A DNA stretch of 64,000 bases from Mesorhabditis belari. Taxonomy: Eukaryota; Nematoda; Chromadorea; Rhabditida; Rhabditidae. The position numbers and the translations under genes were made by a program. Shown in pieces: positions 44,601 to 54,589 of this stretch (position 1 is its first letter; each line of letters starts with the position of its first letter). The notes beneath the pieces are model-generated. The model did no database searches and was not told where the DNA came from. It was given only the letters and a program-made list of their open reading frames with translations. The DNA lies in NCBI GenBank assembly GCA_958450365.1, contig CAUEEP010000133.1, forward strand, positions 248,001 through 312,000. Reading direction: 5' to 3'.

Positions 44601-47496
44601 AATAATCTTTTTCTTTAGGCATGGATCTCGATGGGAACTCGCTTGATGGATTCGAGAATTTTCGAGCTCGTCGTGAACACGAGAAACATGTGCAATTCTT
44701 CAAGAGGATCCACAATCAAGTGACCGAGCAAGACGCTAGCTACAACATGGCCAATGATGTTGCCGAGGAGTCTTCGTGTGAATCGGATGCACCATCCGCG
44801 AAAAAGCGACGATGTTTCGACGTTCAAACAAAGCTGAAAGCGATCGATTTTGCTGAAAAAATAAAGAATAAGTCGGCTGCAGCGCGAAAATTTGGAGTCA
44901 GTCGTCAAAACATCCAAAAATGGTGTCAGCAAAAGGAAGAACTCGAGAAACAAAACAGAGATAACGGAAAAGGAAAAAAAACGAATCAAAGGCGGTGGAC
45001 GAAAGCTCAAGGATTTCGATTTTGACAAGGATCTTGTTACTTGGATTCAAGAAATGCGGGCAAAGAAGATGCGAGTGAAAAATGATTCAATTCCGAGCCA
45101 AGTTAGTGTGGAAAGGTGATGAGGAATTGGTCTCATTCATTGCTTCAAAAAAGAAGGACCGATTCCTGAAGGCGCAACACTTCTCGCCAATGCTCGTCTC
45201 GAACAATCGATCAACGGAGTAAAGGATCAACGCAAAAATATTGAACTAGATAAGGATGATGATTCTGTTGTAGATTTTTTTGTTTAGTTAACTTTTTGTT
45301 ATCAGAAGCCAATAAATTTTTAGAAAGTTACTTTTTTTGCAAGAATTTTTGGAACAAATCTTATATTGGAACAAAGAAACAAGTCTTACTTTGGTAAATG
45401 ATAAAACTCTTTAATAGTAGTGCACTCTCTAATAGTATTGCGGTCCAGGAGGGGGTTGAAAAAATAGTAGTGCGCACTACTATTAGAGAGAATACGGTAT
45501 ACATCTGTTCGATATCTTGAGAAAATGCGCATTCATAACTGGACAACCCAATAAATCCACTTTGATAATTCTCTATTGCTAAGCTGAGTTTAGCTTTTTT
45601 TCAGCTTTTTCTCAGCTAATTTTTACCTCTTTAGAATCACTCTGATGTTTGGAGCAATCACCGTTGTGGCCAGTCTTGTGGGTGTAATTCTTGGAACAGT
45701 TTTGAGTCAGGTGAAGATTCTTGATGAATACTAACATCAACCTTTATCTAGAAACTCGAGAAAAGCACTTTACCCTCTTTGGCCAAATGGAGACCCCGAG
45801 CCGATCCACTCATTTGTGCACTTGGAGCGATCATCGGCACGCCAACAATGCTCGGAGGATTGCTCTTGTCAAAGGTGGGCTAATACAGAGTACAGATTAC
45901 TAGGGAAACGAACTCAAGGTGAGCTTTTGTTTGGCCACCTTGTACACTTTATAGAATCGGCTATGAAGATCCGAATCTGAAACCAAAATCTGCCAAATGA
46001 CAAAAGAAAAGAAACAGAAAACAAAAAAAAGCTGCATCAGGCACCGAATTTGGATCCTGTTGGCGGTAGCCGAGCGTGTTACCCAGTAAGTCATCAACGC
46101 ACTTTTCGATCGCTAGAAAGAAGCCTCTTAAAGCATTCGTTTCGAGTAAATTTAGCGAATCAATCGAAGATCGAAAAAACCTCAAAACGGATGCTTTAAA
46201 AGGCTCCTTTCTTGCCATAAGCCAAAGCACGTTGATGGCCTAGTGGATAACACGTTAACCTACCACCCACGGGATCCAAGTTCGGTCCATGGCGCAGCTT
46301 TTTCTTTTTTTTCTTTTGTCATTGGGTAGCTTTTGATTTCAGATTCGGATTTCTCATAGCCGATTCGATAAAGTGCAATTGGTCTCCAGACAAAGGATCA
46401 CATTGAGTTCGTGACTTTTCCTAATTATTCGCTTGACTAAATTCTTATGCAAATAAGCATTTAACTTTACTCAGCTCAAATCTTAGGACCATCTATCCGT
46501 GACTTTCGTCTTGATCTTCATCATGATTGTTGGTATCGCTTTTCCATGGGCTTTAAATACAAATCAGACCTTGGTGAGTGAACAATTGATGGATGGATTT
46601 TAAAGCTTAAAGAAAAACGATTGTAAACATTTGCCCTTTTCCTATTTAGAGAGTAGTTGCGCCACAAAGACGTAGCGTGGCTCAAGCTTGGCAAATAATG
46701 TTCGCTCATTTGTTGGGCGATGCGCCAGGTCCGTGGATTGTTGGAATGGTGAGTTTTTCTTGAGTTCAAGTTCTGAAGAGTAGGCCTAGCAAGAAGATCG
46801 AATTTGTGACGGAAATGAGGGTTTTTTTTGATGAAGTCAAACTTTTAACGGGTTCAAATCTTTAAATATTAACTAGATTGGGTATTTTTCTGTAAAAATT
46901 ACTGGTGATGATTTTTGTGAAAATTGATATTTAATCGAGTAAATGAATCGATCAACTGCTTTTTTTTGGATAAATTACGATTCTTGCATTTTCCATCATA
47001 AACTATTCAAACTTTCAGATCTCCGATTGGCTTCGAAACGGGAAAACGGGACCTAACGGTAGTTAAATCAATTTTAAAGCTAGATTAGCTTTAAGCTTAA
47101 CGATTTGATAATTTTCGATTTCAAACAGATCGCTGGCATGCTCTGACAATTGCACTATTGCTCCCGAATTTGATCTGCGGAATTAGTGCTATTTTCTTTG
47201 CACTTTCATCTATAACTATAGTAAGGTTTGTGTGGTTTAATCGGTTTAATAATTAATAAGTAAATCTATTAGTAAATCTATTAGTTAATCTATAAGTTAA
47301 TCTATTAGTTAGTCTATAAGTTAATCTATTAGTTAGTCTATGAGTTAATCTATTAATAAAACTTTTTAGAGATCTAAAAATCGTTCAAGACGAGCTGGAT
47401 GCTGCGGCGAAAATCCTTGAAAAAGAACAAGACTATTCGATAGAAAGATCACTGGGAAATGACAATGATGCATTCGAATTTAAAGAGAAATTTTGA
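38682..47496 (+). CDS. Spinster-type major facilitator transporter
   Basis: Sixteen exons: 38682-38760, 39732-39852, 40061-40142, 40752-40846, 40885-40941, 41869-41951, 41993-42158, 42202-42290, 42399-42462, 45635-45710, 45752-45874, 46487-46573, 46650-46748, 47019-47058, 47129-47225 and 47370-47496. They sum to 1485 nt (494 codons plus TGA), all joins in frame. The ATG follows TTCTGCAG by three bases. Diagnostic blocks: INGLNFMDRNTIAG then VLSDIQDYFDISD (Spinster TM1 and loop), GYLGDRYNRKY (MFS motif A), MRGVVGIGEGSFSIIAPTII (TM4) and SWWAPTAFI (TM7 area). HLLGDAPGPWIVG (TM11 area) follows, then an acidic tail. Spinster proteins move lysolipids or sphingolipid-like substrates across endolysosomal or plasma membranes; substrate here is not known. 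Introns host many repeats. AATAAA lies near 47525. Confidence 0.93.
38761..38835. repeat. 12-bp repeat starting at the exon 1 donor
   Basis: Units of AGGTTCATGCTC/AGGCTCATGCTT begin directly at the 5' splice site (GTCGGTTCATG) of the Spinster-type gene, six copies. The donor is weak by consensus. Confidence 0.8.
39287..39731. repeat. tandem duplication with a truncated exon 2 copy
   Basis: About 39300-39478 and 39620-39770 share CAAGCACCAGTAAAGCCCTT...CCGAAACTTTCAGGTGTTCT. The first copy keeps the acceptor and 32 bases of exon 2 (39447-39478), then breaks off at TTTTGATAT. The real exon starts at 39732. The upstream copy is a potential decoy acceptor. Confidence 0.8.
39857..39960. repeat. 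GA-rich tract in intron 2
   Basis: AGAAAGAAGAAAGAGGAAAG words right after the exon 2 donor. The long open frames on both strands here are compositional. Confidence 0.85.
40389..40634 (-). mobile_element. tRNA-derived SINE copy
   Basis: Minus-strand head GTGTCTCCGTGGTCTCGTCG...CCGGGTTCGACTCCCCG has A and B boxes. The body and the tail (GCTCTTTTATATATAGTA at about 40406-40389) match the copies at 14.2 and 48.5 kb. It lies in intron 3 of the Spinster-type gene. Confidence 0.75.
41381..41598. mobile_element. MITE of the CCGTATT (pogo-like) family
   Basis: Ends CCTTATTTTCTCTAATAGTA and TACTATTAGAGAAAATACGG; the interior contains CCTATCGATGTGGGGCCGG. It shares ends with the pogo-like element at 44095-45497 and the copies at 56189 and 56514. 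Located in intron 5 of the Spinster-type gene. Confidence 0.85.
43978..44056. repeat. short array of the 30-bp CTGTAGTGTA unit
   Basis: Nearly three copies of the unit CTGTAGTGTAATCTAGACTC-TGTAGCTGTA. The same unit forms an eight-copy array at 60308-60545, 16 kb away. Confidence 0.8.
44095..45497 (+). mobile_element. pogo-like DNA transposon, internally deleted
   Basis: Bounded by CCGTATTCTCTCTATTAGTA and TACTATTAGAGAGAATACGG, each next to TA. Subterminal copies of CTCTAATAGTATTGCGGTCC and GAGGGGGTTGAAAAAATAGT occur at both ends. The centre encodes a DNA-binding protein fragment (44621-45290). Ends and subterminal motifs are shared with at least three MITEs in this window. Confidence 0.85.
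44621..45290 (+). pseudogene. pogo/Tigger-type transposase remnant: DNA-binding domain and tail only
   Basis: ATG two bases after CTTTAG. The first HTH (FDVQTKLKAIDFAEKIKNKS followed by AAARKFGVSRQNIQKWCQ) runs to about 44945. A +1 shift near the A-run at about 44970 leads to KRIKGGGRKLKDFDFDKDLV-TWIQEMRAKKMRV, the start of the second (CENP-B-type) HTH, which ends at a stop at 45119. About 30 bases later another frame gives a C-terminal tail IPEGATLLANARLEQ...DDDSVVDFFV. The DDE catalytic domain is missing, so the copy cannot transpose alone. Whether a DNA-binding product is made is unknown. Confidence 0.8.
45950..46372. mobile_element. foldback element made of two inverted tRNA-like units
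   Basis: The left arm (about 45957-46105) and right arm (about 46210-46368) are inverted copies. Each includes GATTTCAGATTCGGAT-type outer sequence and a tRNA-like core. On the right this reads TTGATGGCCTAGTGGATAAC as A box and GGGATCCAAGTTCGGTCC as a weak B box. It lies in intron 11 of the Spinster-type gene. Confidence 0.7.
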
Positions 47497-47982
47497 TCGG
47501 GTAGATTTCTAATGTACAAAGTCGAATAAATTTCTACTTAAAGCTTATGGTTTTTCATTTGTGCATTCAATTCCGAAAAACACACGTAACGCTTTTGAAC
47601 GCTTAAACGCTTAAACGCTTAAACGTAACGCTTAAACGTAACGCTTAAACGTAACGCTTAAACGTAACGCTTAAACGTAACGCTTAAACGTAACGCTTAA
47701 ACGTAACGCTTAAACGCTTTTGCAAACGATGAATTTGTAAACAAGTTCAAATGAAAATTGATCATTTCTCTTATCATTTTTCATAATCGACTCTCTTTTC
47801 TCTCTTTTCTCTTTTCACGATCCAGTTTTCACGATTTTGGCGTTTCACAGAAAAATCTCTCTCCTTTTTCTTTTTGTCATATTTTCCCTCAATAAAAATG
47901 AAAAAAAAATATGATCAACATATCATTCTTTGTTTGAAATTCATTAAAATTCAATCTTTTCTTAAAATTAAACTCTTTTCTA
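47497..47982. repeat. intergenic gap with 13-bp repeat (CTTAAACGTAACG)
   Basis: Follows the Spinster-type stop; AATAAA at about 47525. The array at about 47585-47716 has about ten units. GTTTCACAG at 47841-47849 is a plausible acceptor for the downstream transporter, 353 bp after the upstream stop. Such spacing is compatible with, but does not prove, an operon. Confidence 0.7.
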
Positions 47983-50900
47983 ATGCTTTTACAAAGACTT
48001 CTTCGGAAGAAAGAGATTCAATCGGCCGTTTTGGAGACTCCGCTTAAGAGGTTGGGGTTTCAGTTTGTTTTTTGATTATCAATGTCAATTACTGTAGTTT
48101 AGAATCTGAAGTTTTACTCTGTAGTTAAAGCTTTTTGTAGTGCTCTGTAGTTGAAGCTCTGTAGTTGAAGCTCTGTAGTTGAAGCTCTGTAGTTGAAGCT
48201 CTGTAGTTGAAGCTCTGTAGTTGAAGCTCTGTAGTTGAAGCTCTGTAGTTGAAGCTCTGTAGTTGAAGCTCTGTAGTTGAAGCTACAGATCACACAGAAG
48301 CTACAGAGCACACAGAAGCTACAGAAAGTTGAAACCTGAGCCTGAGCACCGCGAAAACACTACTGTTGTTTGACGAAAGCAACAAGTTAATTGAACCAAA
48401 ATAAGCAGTTCATATTCATGAATATTTATCTGCTAACCAGCTGAAAAACCCGGCTAAGAGCGGCTTTTTCTGAAGCAAACAGCGAAAGGCCACTTTCCTG
48501 CAGCCCACACGACCTGGGTTCGACTCCCAACTGTTTCACCCAACTCTAGATTTATACAATTTTTTTTAGATGGCATAACTACAATATATTCTAAGGTTTT
48601 CTAAAGAAGCTTTAGCTTTATTGGTCAAAATACGGCCAGGAAAATGCCCGTACAGACAGACGGACACTGCTCTTTTCTATATAGTAGATTTTGGCCTAAA
48701 AAAGCTAGATCATGAGGCTAAACTGGACCAAGGGTTTTATTTTGAAATCTTTTCATTCTAGATGTCTCAAAACTTTCGATATCACTATGATTGGTGTCGG
48801 GCAAACGGTTGGAGCTGGCATTTATGTGCTAACAGGTGGCTAAAATCTAGCTAAATAGTTTAGATTCTTATTCAAGATATATTTTATAGGCGATGAAAGC
48901 GGTCTGTTTGTTTCCGTTTCTTTTGTTCTCATTTTTGACAGTTTGACAGTTTTCACATTCATTCTATGCCCTACTCTCCTTATCAACACTTCCACAAGGC
49001 GGGCAATCGTAGCCCGGTTAGCTCAGTCGGTAGAGCACCAGACTCTTAATCTGGCTGTCGTGGGTTCGAGCCCCGCATCGGGCTGATTATTTTGACATTT
49101 TTTGAAAAAGTGTCGTAAAACCATTGTTTCTTTTTCAATTTAATAGCTAAAATATTATATAGTTGACTGTTGATATAACAATTCTGTCAGACGCGAAATG
49201 GAATCATTACATCGAAAATCGTTATATAAAAGTAAAAAACAAGGCTTTTAACCTATATGAAGTTAGAAACGACTGGTTGTTTAAAAAAATCAGAGTTAAA
49301 AAAGTTGAAGCAGCAAAAACTTTCGAATAGCCTTTTTTTGGCATAGCTTTGTGGCGTGAAATCGTTTGCTCTGATTCCACCAATTCCTCATTTTCATTTC
49401 CTCGGAGTATTTTATGGTATCAACGATTTGGGACAAGTTGAAGTAGTTAAAGGCTTTCTTGTATAGCTTCGTGGCGTGAAATCGTTTGCTCTAGCATCGT
49501 CGGAAAGGGTATAATCAAGTACATTCATGCTATGAACAAAATCCCGTTTTAGTCACAAAATCATTGTATCAAATCAAATCAAATTAAAGAAATCATTATA
49601 TCGAGAGCCTTCTGTATTCCTTATCCCTACCCATCTATTTAGGTACTGTCATTAAAAACACAGCCGGTCCCTCAATCGTTCTCTCGTTTCTCTTCGCCGG
49701 CTTTGCCGCTTTCCTTTCAGCTTTATGTTACGCAGAGTTTGGATCAAGGTCGGTACAGCTACAGACTACAGATTAAGGCTAAAATTCTTATCAATGATAT
49801 TCTTGAGTTGAAGACGCCGATTCTTTTATGGGTTGAAGCTAGGAATACAAAACATTCGCGCTGGGATTCGAATCCGCATGCAACCAGGCAAACGATCTAC
49901 CAACAAGCTACACCGACACGTGTTCTATTGCCTTCAGAGAGGCCCTTATGCCTTGCACTTACAGATTCCCCAAAGCTGGCAGTGCTTACACTTACACTTA
50001 TATCGGATGCGGAGAAGTGTTTGCCTTTATTATTGGATGGAATGTCGTTCTCGAGAATATGCTTTCAGCGGCAGGTAAACGCACCCTTTCTGGTCTAGCT
50101 TTTTGAAATAAGCGCAAAATTTGGCTTTTCAGTGGTGGCTCGTGCTTGGTCAGGTTACATGAACGTGCTCACCGATGGGGTCATCAAAAATTTCACAATT
50201 GAACACATTGGGAGGTTGAATGTAAAAACCCTGCACAGTACTTAAAAATCGCTACTTTAGGTGAATATTTTTGCAGCTGAATATTTGGATGTGTTGGCTT
50301 TTCTTATAGCGGCGATAATTTGTGTGAGTTCGGGTGTTTCACAAAGAAGATCAAGTTGAAATTTTGTGATCAACTGTACCTGGATTAGCTTGATTTTTTA
50401 GAAAGTCAAACAGAAAGAAACGGCATAAAATAAATATTCAATGATTTTCAAAAGAACACTGCTTAGGGAAGGACTCGAACCCAAGCCAAACCCTTCCATA
50501 GGTGTTGTAGACCAGCACACTACCCACTAGACCACAGGAACCGATGGAGGGCTCCCTTGTGGCAGCGTCATAAAGCAAATTTGACATTTTCCTTGTGGTG
50601 GCCACAAACAGCTTCTCTGGTGGCTTTGAGGCAATTCCAAAGAAGGTTCCCGACGGCCTCTATAGTCTAGTGCTAGTCTACAAAGCTTGTGGAGTGATTT
50701 TGCCTGAGTTCGAATCCCCAAACAAACCCCAAAGGTCGAATCCCCAATTCGAATTGCTTTCCTTTTGCAGATATAGAATCACTTCCAATTCTATAAGATG
50801 TAAAATCAATTCTCAACTCCAAACTGGCCATTCCCTTGTAAGCATTTAGATTCTGATGGCAACTGGGGCTCAAGGATCAACGAGATTCAACAACTGTAAC

Positions 50901-53900
50901 ACGGTGTTGAATTTTATTGTGAGTGAAAGATTAAGACAAACGATTGATAAACATTTAGATGATTTCAGTCGTCACAGTGATCGCTTTCACCTATGCTGAT
51001 CTGAAGAATTGGACGGGTGAGAGGGACTTTATTGTTCAGACAAAGATCTTGATCTTATATTTATCCCTTTAAAGTTTTTCGATTAGAGATATAAAATTCA
51101 TTTTACAAGCCCTTGAGTGAATATACCAGTTGATCCCAAGCCGACTTATCTTTGGATTGTACAGGGTGTTCAATCTTCGACTTCGATTAGCTCCCAAGCG
51201 CTAAGTTCAACCCTAATGTGTTAAATGTTATATAAAATATAGAAGCCCTTAATCTTGGCTATATTTATCTCTTTAAAGTTTTTCGAATAGAGATATAAAA
51301 TTCATTTTACAAGCCCTTGAGTGAATATACCAGTTGATCCCAAGCTGACTTATCTTTGGATTGTACAGGGTGTTCAATCTTCGACTTCGACTTCGATTAG
51401 CTCCCAAGCGCCAAGTTCAACTTTAATGCATTAAATGTTACATAAAATATTGAAGCCCTTAACCTTAGCTATATTTATCCGTTAAAGTTTTCCGATTGGA
51501 GATATACAACTCATTTCACAAGCCCTTGAATGAGTACCAGTTGATCCCTCTTGCCGCCATTTTTGGCGAATTCAGCTTATTCAAAGGCTTGTAAAATGAG
51601 TTTTATATCTCCAATCCGTTAACTTTTAAAGGATAAATGTAGTTAAGATTAAGGACTTCAATATTTTAAATAACATTTAACACATTAGGGGGGTTGAACT
51701 TGGCGCTTGGGAGCTAATTTACGAAAAAGAGATCGTCGTAGAATACAAAAGAATACTGGACACCTTGTAACATCCATACTCAAGACAAGAGATCAAGAAT
51801 TACCAAATTCCAATCTTCAGCCAAGACTCCCGATGGTTCGTCGAGCTTTTTCCCGTATGGAATCAGTGGCACCATCGCCGGTGCATCAGCTTGTTTCTTT
51901 AGCTTTATCGGTTTTGATGGTTTGGCAACGGCTGGAGAAGAGGCTAAAGGTTAATGAGGCATTAGACTGAATATCTTTTATTAGACTGAATATTTATTAG
52001 AAAGAATACATTAAACTAAATATATTTCAAATCCTTCAGCTTAAGCAACATTCTAGATCCAATCAAATCAATCCCCAGAGCCACATTCCTTTGCATGGGC
52101 ATTGTGACAAGTGTCTACGTTTTGATGTCAGCTTCTCTATCATTGATGATGCCATATACTGAAGTTAGCAAAGCAGGATTTTATCAACAACTTCTCCAGA
52201 CTATTCTATTCAATTCTAGATGGATCCAGAAGCTGCCTTTGTCGTCGCTTTCAAATCAAAAGGCTCACAGGTGGCGGTGATTGCGGTGACAATTGGAGCG
52301 ATTTGTGGGATGACTGGCAGCATGGTTGGTAGTAGAAAGTGTAATGATTTATGGAAATTCCAACAAAAATCATATGTACTTAAAAGTTTCCAGTTTGGCT
52401 GTTTATTCGCTTTACCTCGTTGCGTTTATGCAATGGCGCAAGACGGGTTGATTTTTAGGTGCTTATCAAAAGTGAACGAGAAAACGCAGGTTTGCTGTTT
52501 AAAAGATAACTCCAGCAACATGTTTTGTACTTGATTTACTAGGCTTAAACTTAAAGCTAGACTTTACATTGAACTGAAACTACGGGAGCTCTAACCTTCA
52601 GCCAACTCTGGATCCATTTGACCAAGTCGTGAAGATCTAGAGTTGAGATCTAGACTCATTGTTAGTGCAAGGCTAGATTGCAAACTTGAGTCTGGCTCTA
52701 TGTCTTTGGTCTTTGGTCTTTGGTCCTAGACTCAATCAAGATCACAATTCCAGGTTCCAGTGAATGCAATAGCCGTCTTCGGCTTGTTAACTTGCATCAT
52801 GGCAGCTCTCTTCAATGTTGAGACTTTAGTCGACTTCTTGTCATTAGGTTAGTCAAAGGAAATCCCATTTAAAAAAAACAATGTGAATTTACATCTAAAG
52901 TTTCAGTTTTCAGCATCAAATTCTAGGCACTCTCATGGCTTATTCAATTGTGGCTGTATGTGTGATCTTGTTAAGATACGAAAAAGAGGAACAACTAGAT
53001 GTGAACGGTAGGTTTTTTGAAGTTCTTAAATTCAACTTGACTTTGGTTTTAGGTTTCAAATTTGAATTGATCAGTTGACCAGTTGAAATTATCTTTTTTC
53101 CCATTTCAGGGCTTCGAAGTAAAATCCTCTCAAAGTTTTCAAAAGATCAAAATCCTCGAGTTTCTGCGGCGCTGATCATCTTGCTTTTCGGGTTCATCGG
53201 ATTCGGTATAAGTCATGTTTTGATAAATTTAAATTCAGCTTTAATTCAGCTTTAATTCAGCTTTAATTCAGCTTTAATTCAGCTTTAATTCAGCTTTAAA
53301 CCAGCTTTAATTCAGCTTTAATTCATCTTTAATTCATCTTCAATTCAGCTTTAATTCAACATCAATTCAGATCTTTGCCTCATAAGCAACTTCTGGTCGC
53401 TGTTCATCGGGAAATTTGTCGCCATTTTGTGTCTTTTCATCTCAATTCTTTCTCTCGGATGGATCTCTTTGCATAAACAGTCAACCCTCGTTCTTCCATT
53501 CCAAGTAATTTATGCAAATTTGAAAAAAATCGGGTACATTGGAGTGTCAATGATCAGAAATTGAAAACGGAAAAGTCCCCAAAATCATTGTTGAATCTTT
53601 GACCTAACTGTGCCTTGTAGTATACTTGCAAAATGAAAACGCATCCTTTCGCAAACGCGTCCTTTCTGGCGCACTTTTCTTGGCATTCTCAGTTGTGGGT
53701 CGCTGACTAAATGACGCTGACGCTTACCGAGTAACACAAAAGAATCGAGTTGCGCTAGAAAGAGTATGTTTACAGAATTGGGCACAAAGTACACAAGTCT
53801 ACGTGAACTTTTGTATCAATGAGCGCTAGTGTGTTTGCATTTGTACACAGATTTTAAAGGTTCAAAGTTTGCGCAGAAAAAAAGCAACTTCCAGGTGCCA

Positions 53901-54183
53901 TTGGTCCCATTTCTGCCGGCACTTTCGCTCTTTTTGAATACTTTTATGCTTCTCAATCTTCCATATTTGGCGTGGGTTCGTTTCGGGGTTTGGATAGGAA
54001 TTGGTAAGTTCAAACTCTTGAAACTGAGCTAAAACTGAGCTAAAACTCAAAAAAATAGCTTTACCATTAAAACTTTCAGGTTTATTGATCTATTTCCTGT
54101 ACGGGATTCATCACAGTGTTGAAGAAAAGAGAAATAAAGTGAAGGATCTAACAGAAAACACTGTCAAGTATATAAGTGAATAA
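47983..54183 (+). CDS. cationic amino-acid transporter, SLC7 CAT type
   Basis: Eighteen exons: 47983-48050, 48762-48835, 49643-49748, 49965-50074, 50133-50221, 50261-50323, 50850-50918, 50959-51016, 51821-51949, 52057-52163, 52220-52324, 52394-52489, 52754-52847, 52927-53007, 53110-53205, 53371-53504, 53895-54003 and 54080-54183. The sum is 1692 nt (563 codons plus TAA), all in frame. Family marks: [20 protein letters not shown] then [18 protein letters not shown] (TM1), [20 protein letters not shown] (TM2-3), [33 protein letters not shown] (TM6-7 region), IPRATFLC, and [20 protein letters not shown]. Length is close to the usual 580-620. Members import arginine, lysine or ornithine, or sit in lysosomes; substrate is not deducible here. 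A paralogue starts at 62132. Confidence 0.95.
48138..48285. repeat. 14-bp minisatellite (GCTCTGTAGTTGAA)n
   Basis: About ten perfect units in intron 1 of the amino-acid transporter gene. Confidence 0.92.
48440..48690 (+). mobile_element. tRNA-derived SINE copy
   Basis: A degenerate head keeps the B box (GGGTTCGACTCCC). An AT-rich body and the tail GGACACTGCTCTTTTCTATA-TAGTAGATT follow, as at 14205-14435. It lies in intron 1 of the transporter gene, about 70 bp before exon 2. Confidence 0.7.
49012..49084 (+). tRNA. tRNA-Lys(CTT)
   Basis: A 73-nt cloverleaf. The acceptor stem GCCCGGT pairs with ATCGGGC (one G-T), with a D arm GCTC..GAGC. The anticodon stem CCAGA/TCTGG has loop CTCTTAA (anticodon CTT), variable loop CTGTC, and T arm GTGGG/CCCGC with TTCGAGC. 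A and B boxes are canonical. A T-run downstream (about 49096) can terminate Pol III. It is in intron 2 of the amino-acid transporter gene, same strand, and is the only tRNA in the window that folds completely. Confidence 0.95.
49855..49925 (-). repeat. tRNA-like sequence in transporter intron 3
   Basis: The minus strand reads GTGTCGGTGTAGCTTGTTGG...GCGGATTCGAATCCCAGCGC with good A and B boxes. The acceptor and anticodon stems are imperfect. Probably a SINE head or tRNA pseudogene. Confidence 0.5.
50463..50725. repeat. inverted pair of tRNA-like sequences in transporter intron 6
   Basis: Minus strand at about 50545-50463: GGTTCCTGTGGTCTAGTGGG ... GGGTTCGAGTCC. Plus strand at about 50645-50725: GGTTCCCGACGGCCTCTATA-GTCTAGTGC ... 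GAGTTCGAATCCCC. They diverge more from each other than the arms of the 46-kb foldback do. Confidence 0.5.
51050..51770. repeat. tandem and inverted repeat block in transporter intron 8
   Basis: A unit of about 200 bp (AAAGTTTTTCGATTAGAGAT...TGTACAGGGTGTTCAATCTT...AGCTCCCAAGCGC) occurs at about 51065 and 51265, with a partial copy at 51480. The reverse (TTGGCGCTTGGGAGCTAATT) is at about 51695. The open frame at 51707-51970 starts in this repeat and only ends in the true exon 9. Confidence 0.75.
53235..53350. repeat. 11-bp repeat (AGCTTTAATTC)n
   Basis: About ten units in the intron just upstream of exon 16 of the transporter gene, ending near its acceptor. Confidence 0.85.
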
Positions 54184-54589
54184 ATATTTGATTTCTAAAA
54201 TGCCAATGATGACTACTGAACTGTGCTAGAAAGGTTGTGTTTGCAGTAATCCAAAAATACAATACACTCAGTTAAAAGAAGTGCATTTTGCTCACCTCTG
54301 GAAACGCACAGCTTCTGGTGCAAGTATTATGTAAATTTTGAGTATAAAGTACTATAAAAAAAGTGCTTTAAAGTTTTTCTCATCAAAATAAAGTGATGCT
54401 AATGTTTTTCCAGATTTGAATCTATAAATGGGTTCATTGTGACGGGTTTTCAGTTTTGGTGGAAACGGTGGTAGCAATTTGGCATTATTTTTCTACAAAA
54501 ATTATTCTAATTGTTTGTGGCGACACATTCAGATTGAGATTAGCTTTGATTTGGGGAGAAGTCAACGTCGAATTTGAGAGGATACGGCC
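54184..54589 (-). pseudogene. spacer ending in a Tc1-like transposase fragment
   Basis: The first 250 bp downstream of the transporter gene shows nothing recognisable. On the minus strand at about 54585-54485, TSPQIKANLNLNVSPQTIRI is the HTH part of a Tc1-like transposase, the same fragment as at 62328-62540. A 13-bp satellite has expanded directly next to it. Confidence 0.65.

Larger units (their letters stand above)
42485..45551. mobile_element. mariner-end-bearing element in intron 9, with a nested pogo-like insertion
   Basis: Starts TTGGGTTGTCGAGTTATGAA after TA and ends TTCATAACTGGACAACCCAA before TA, the same ends as the mariner at 8680. The interior has no transposase. It has a block (TTATGAGTATTATTCGAAAG...AGATGGCTTTGGATC) duplicated at about 42517-42655 and 43085-43225, with an inverted partial copy at about 43395-43500. 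Without the nested element it is about 1.65 kb. Confidence 0.8.
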
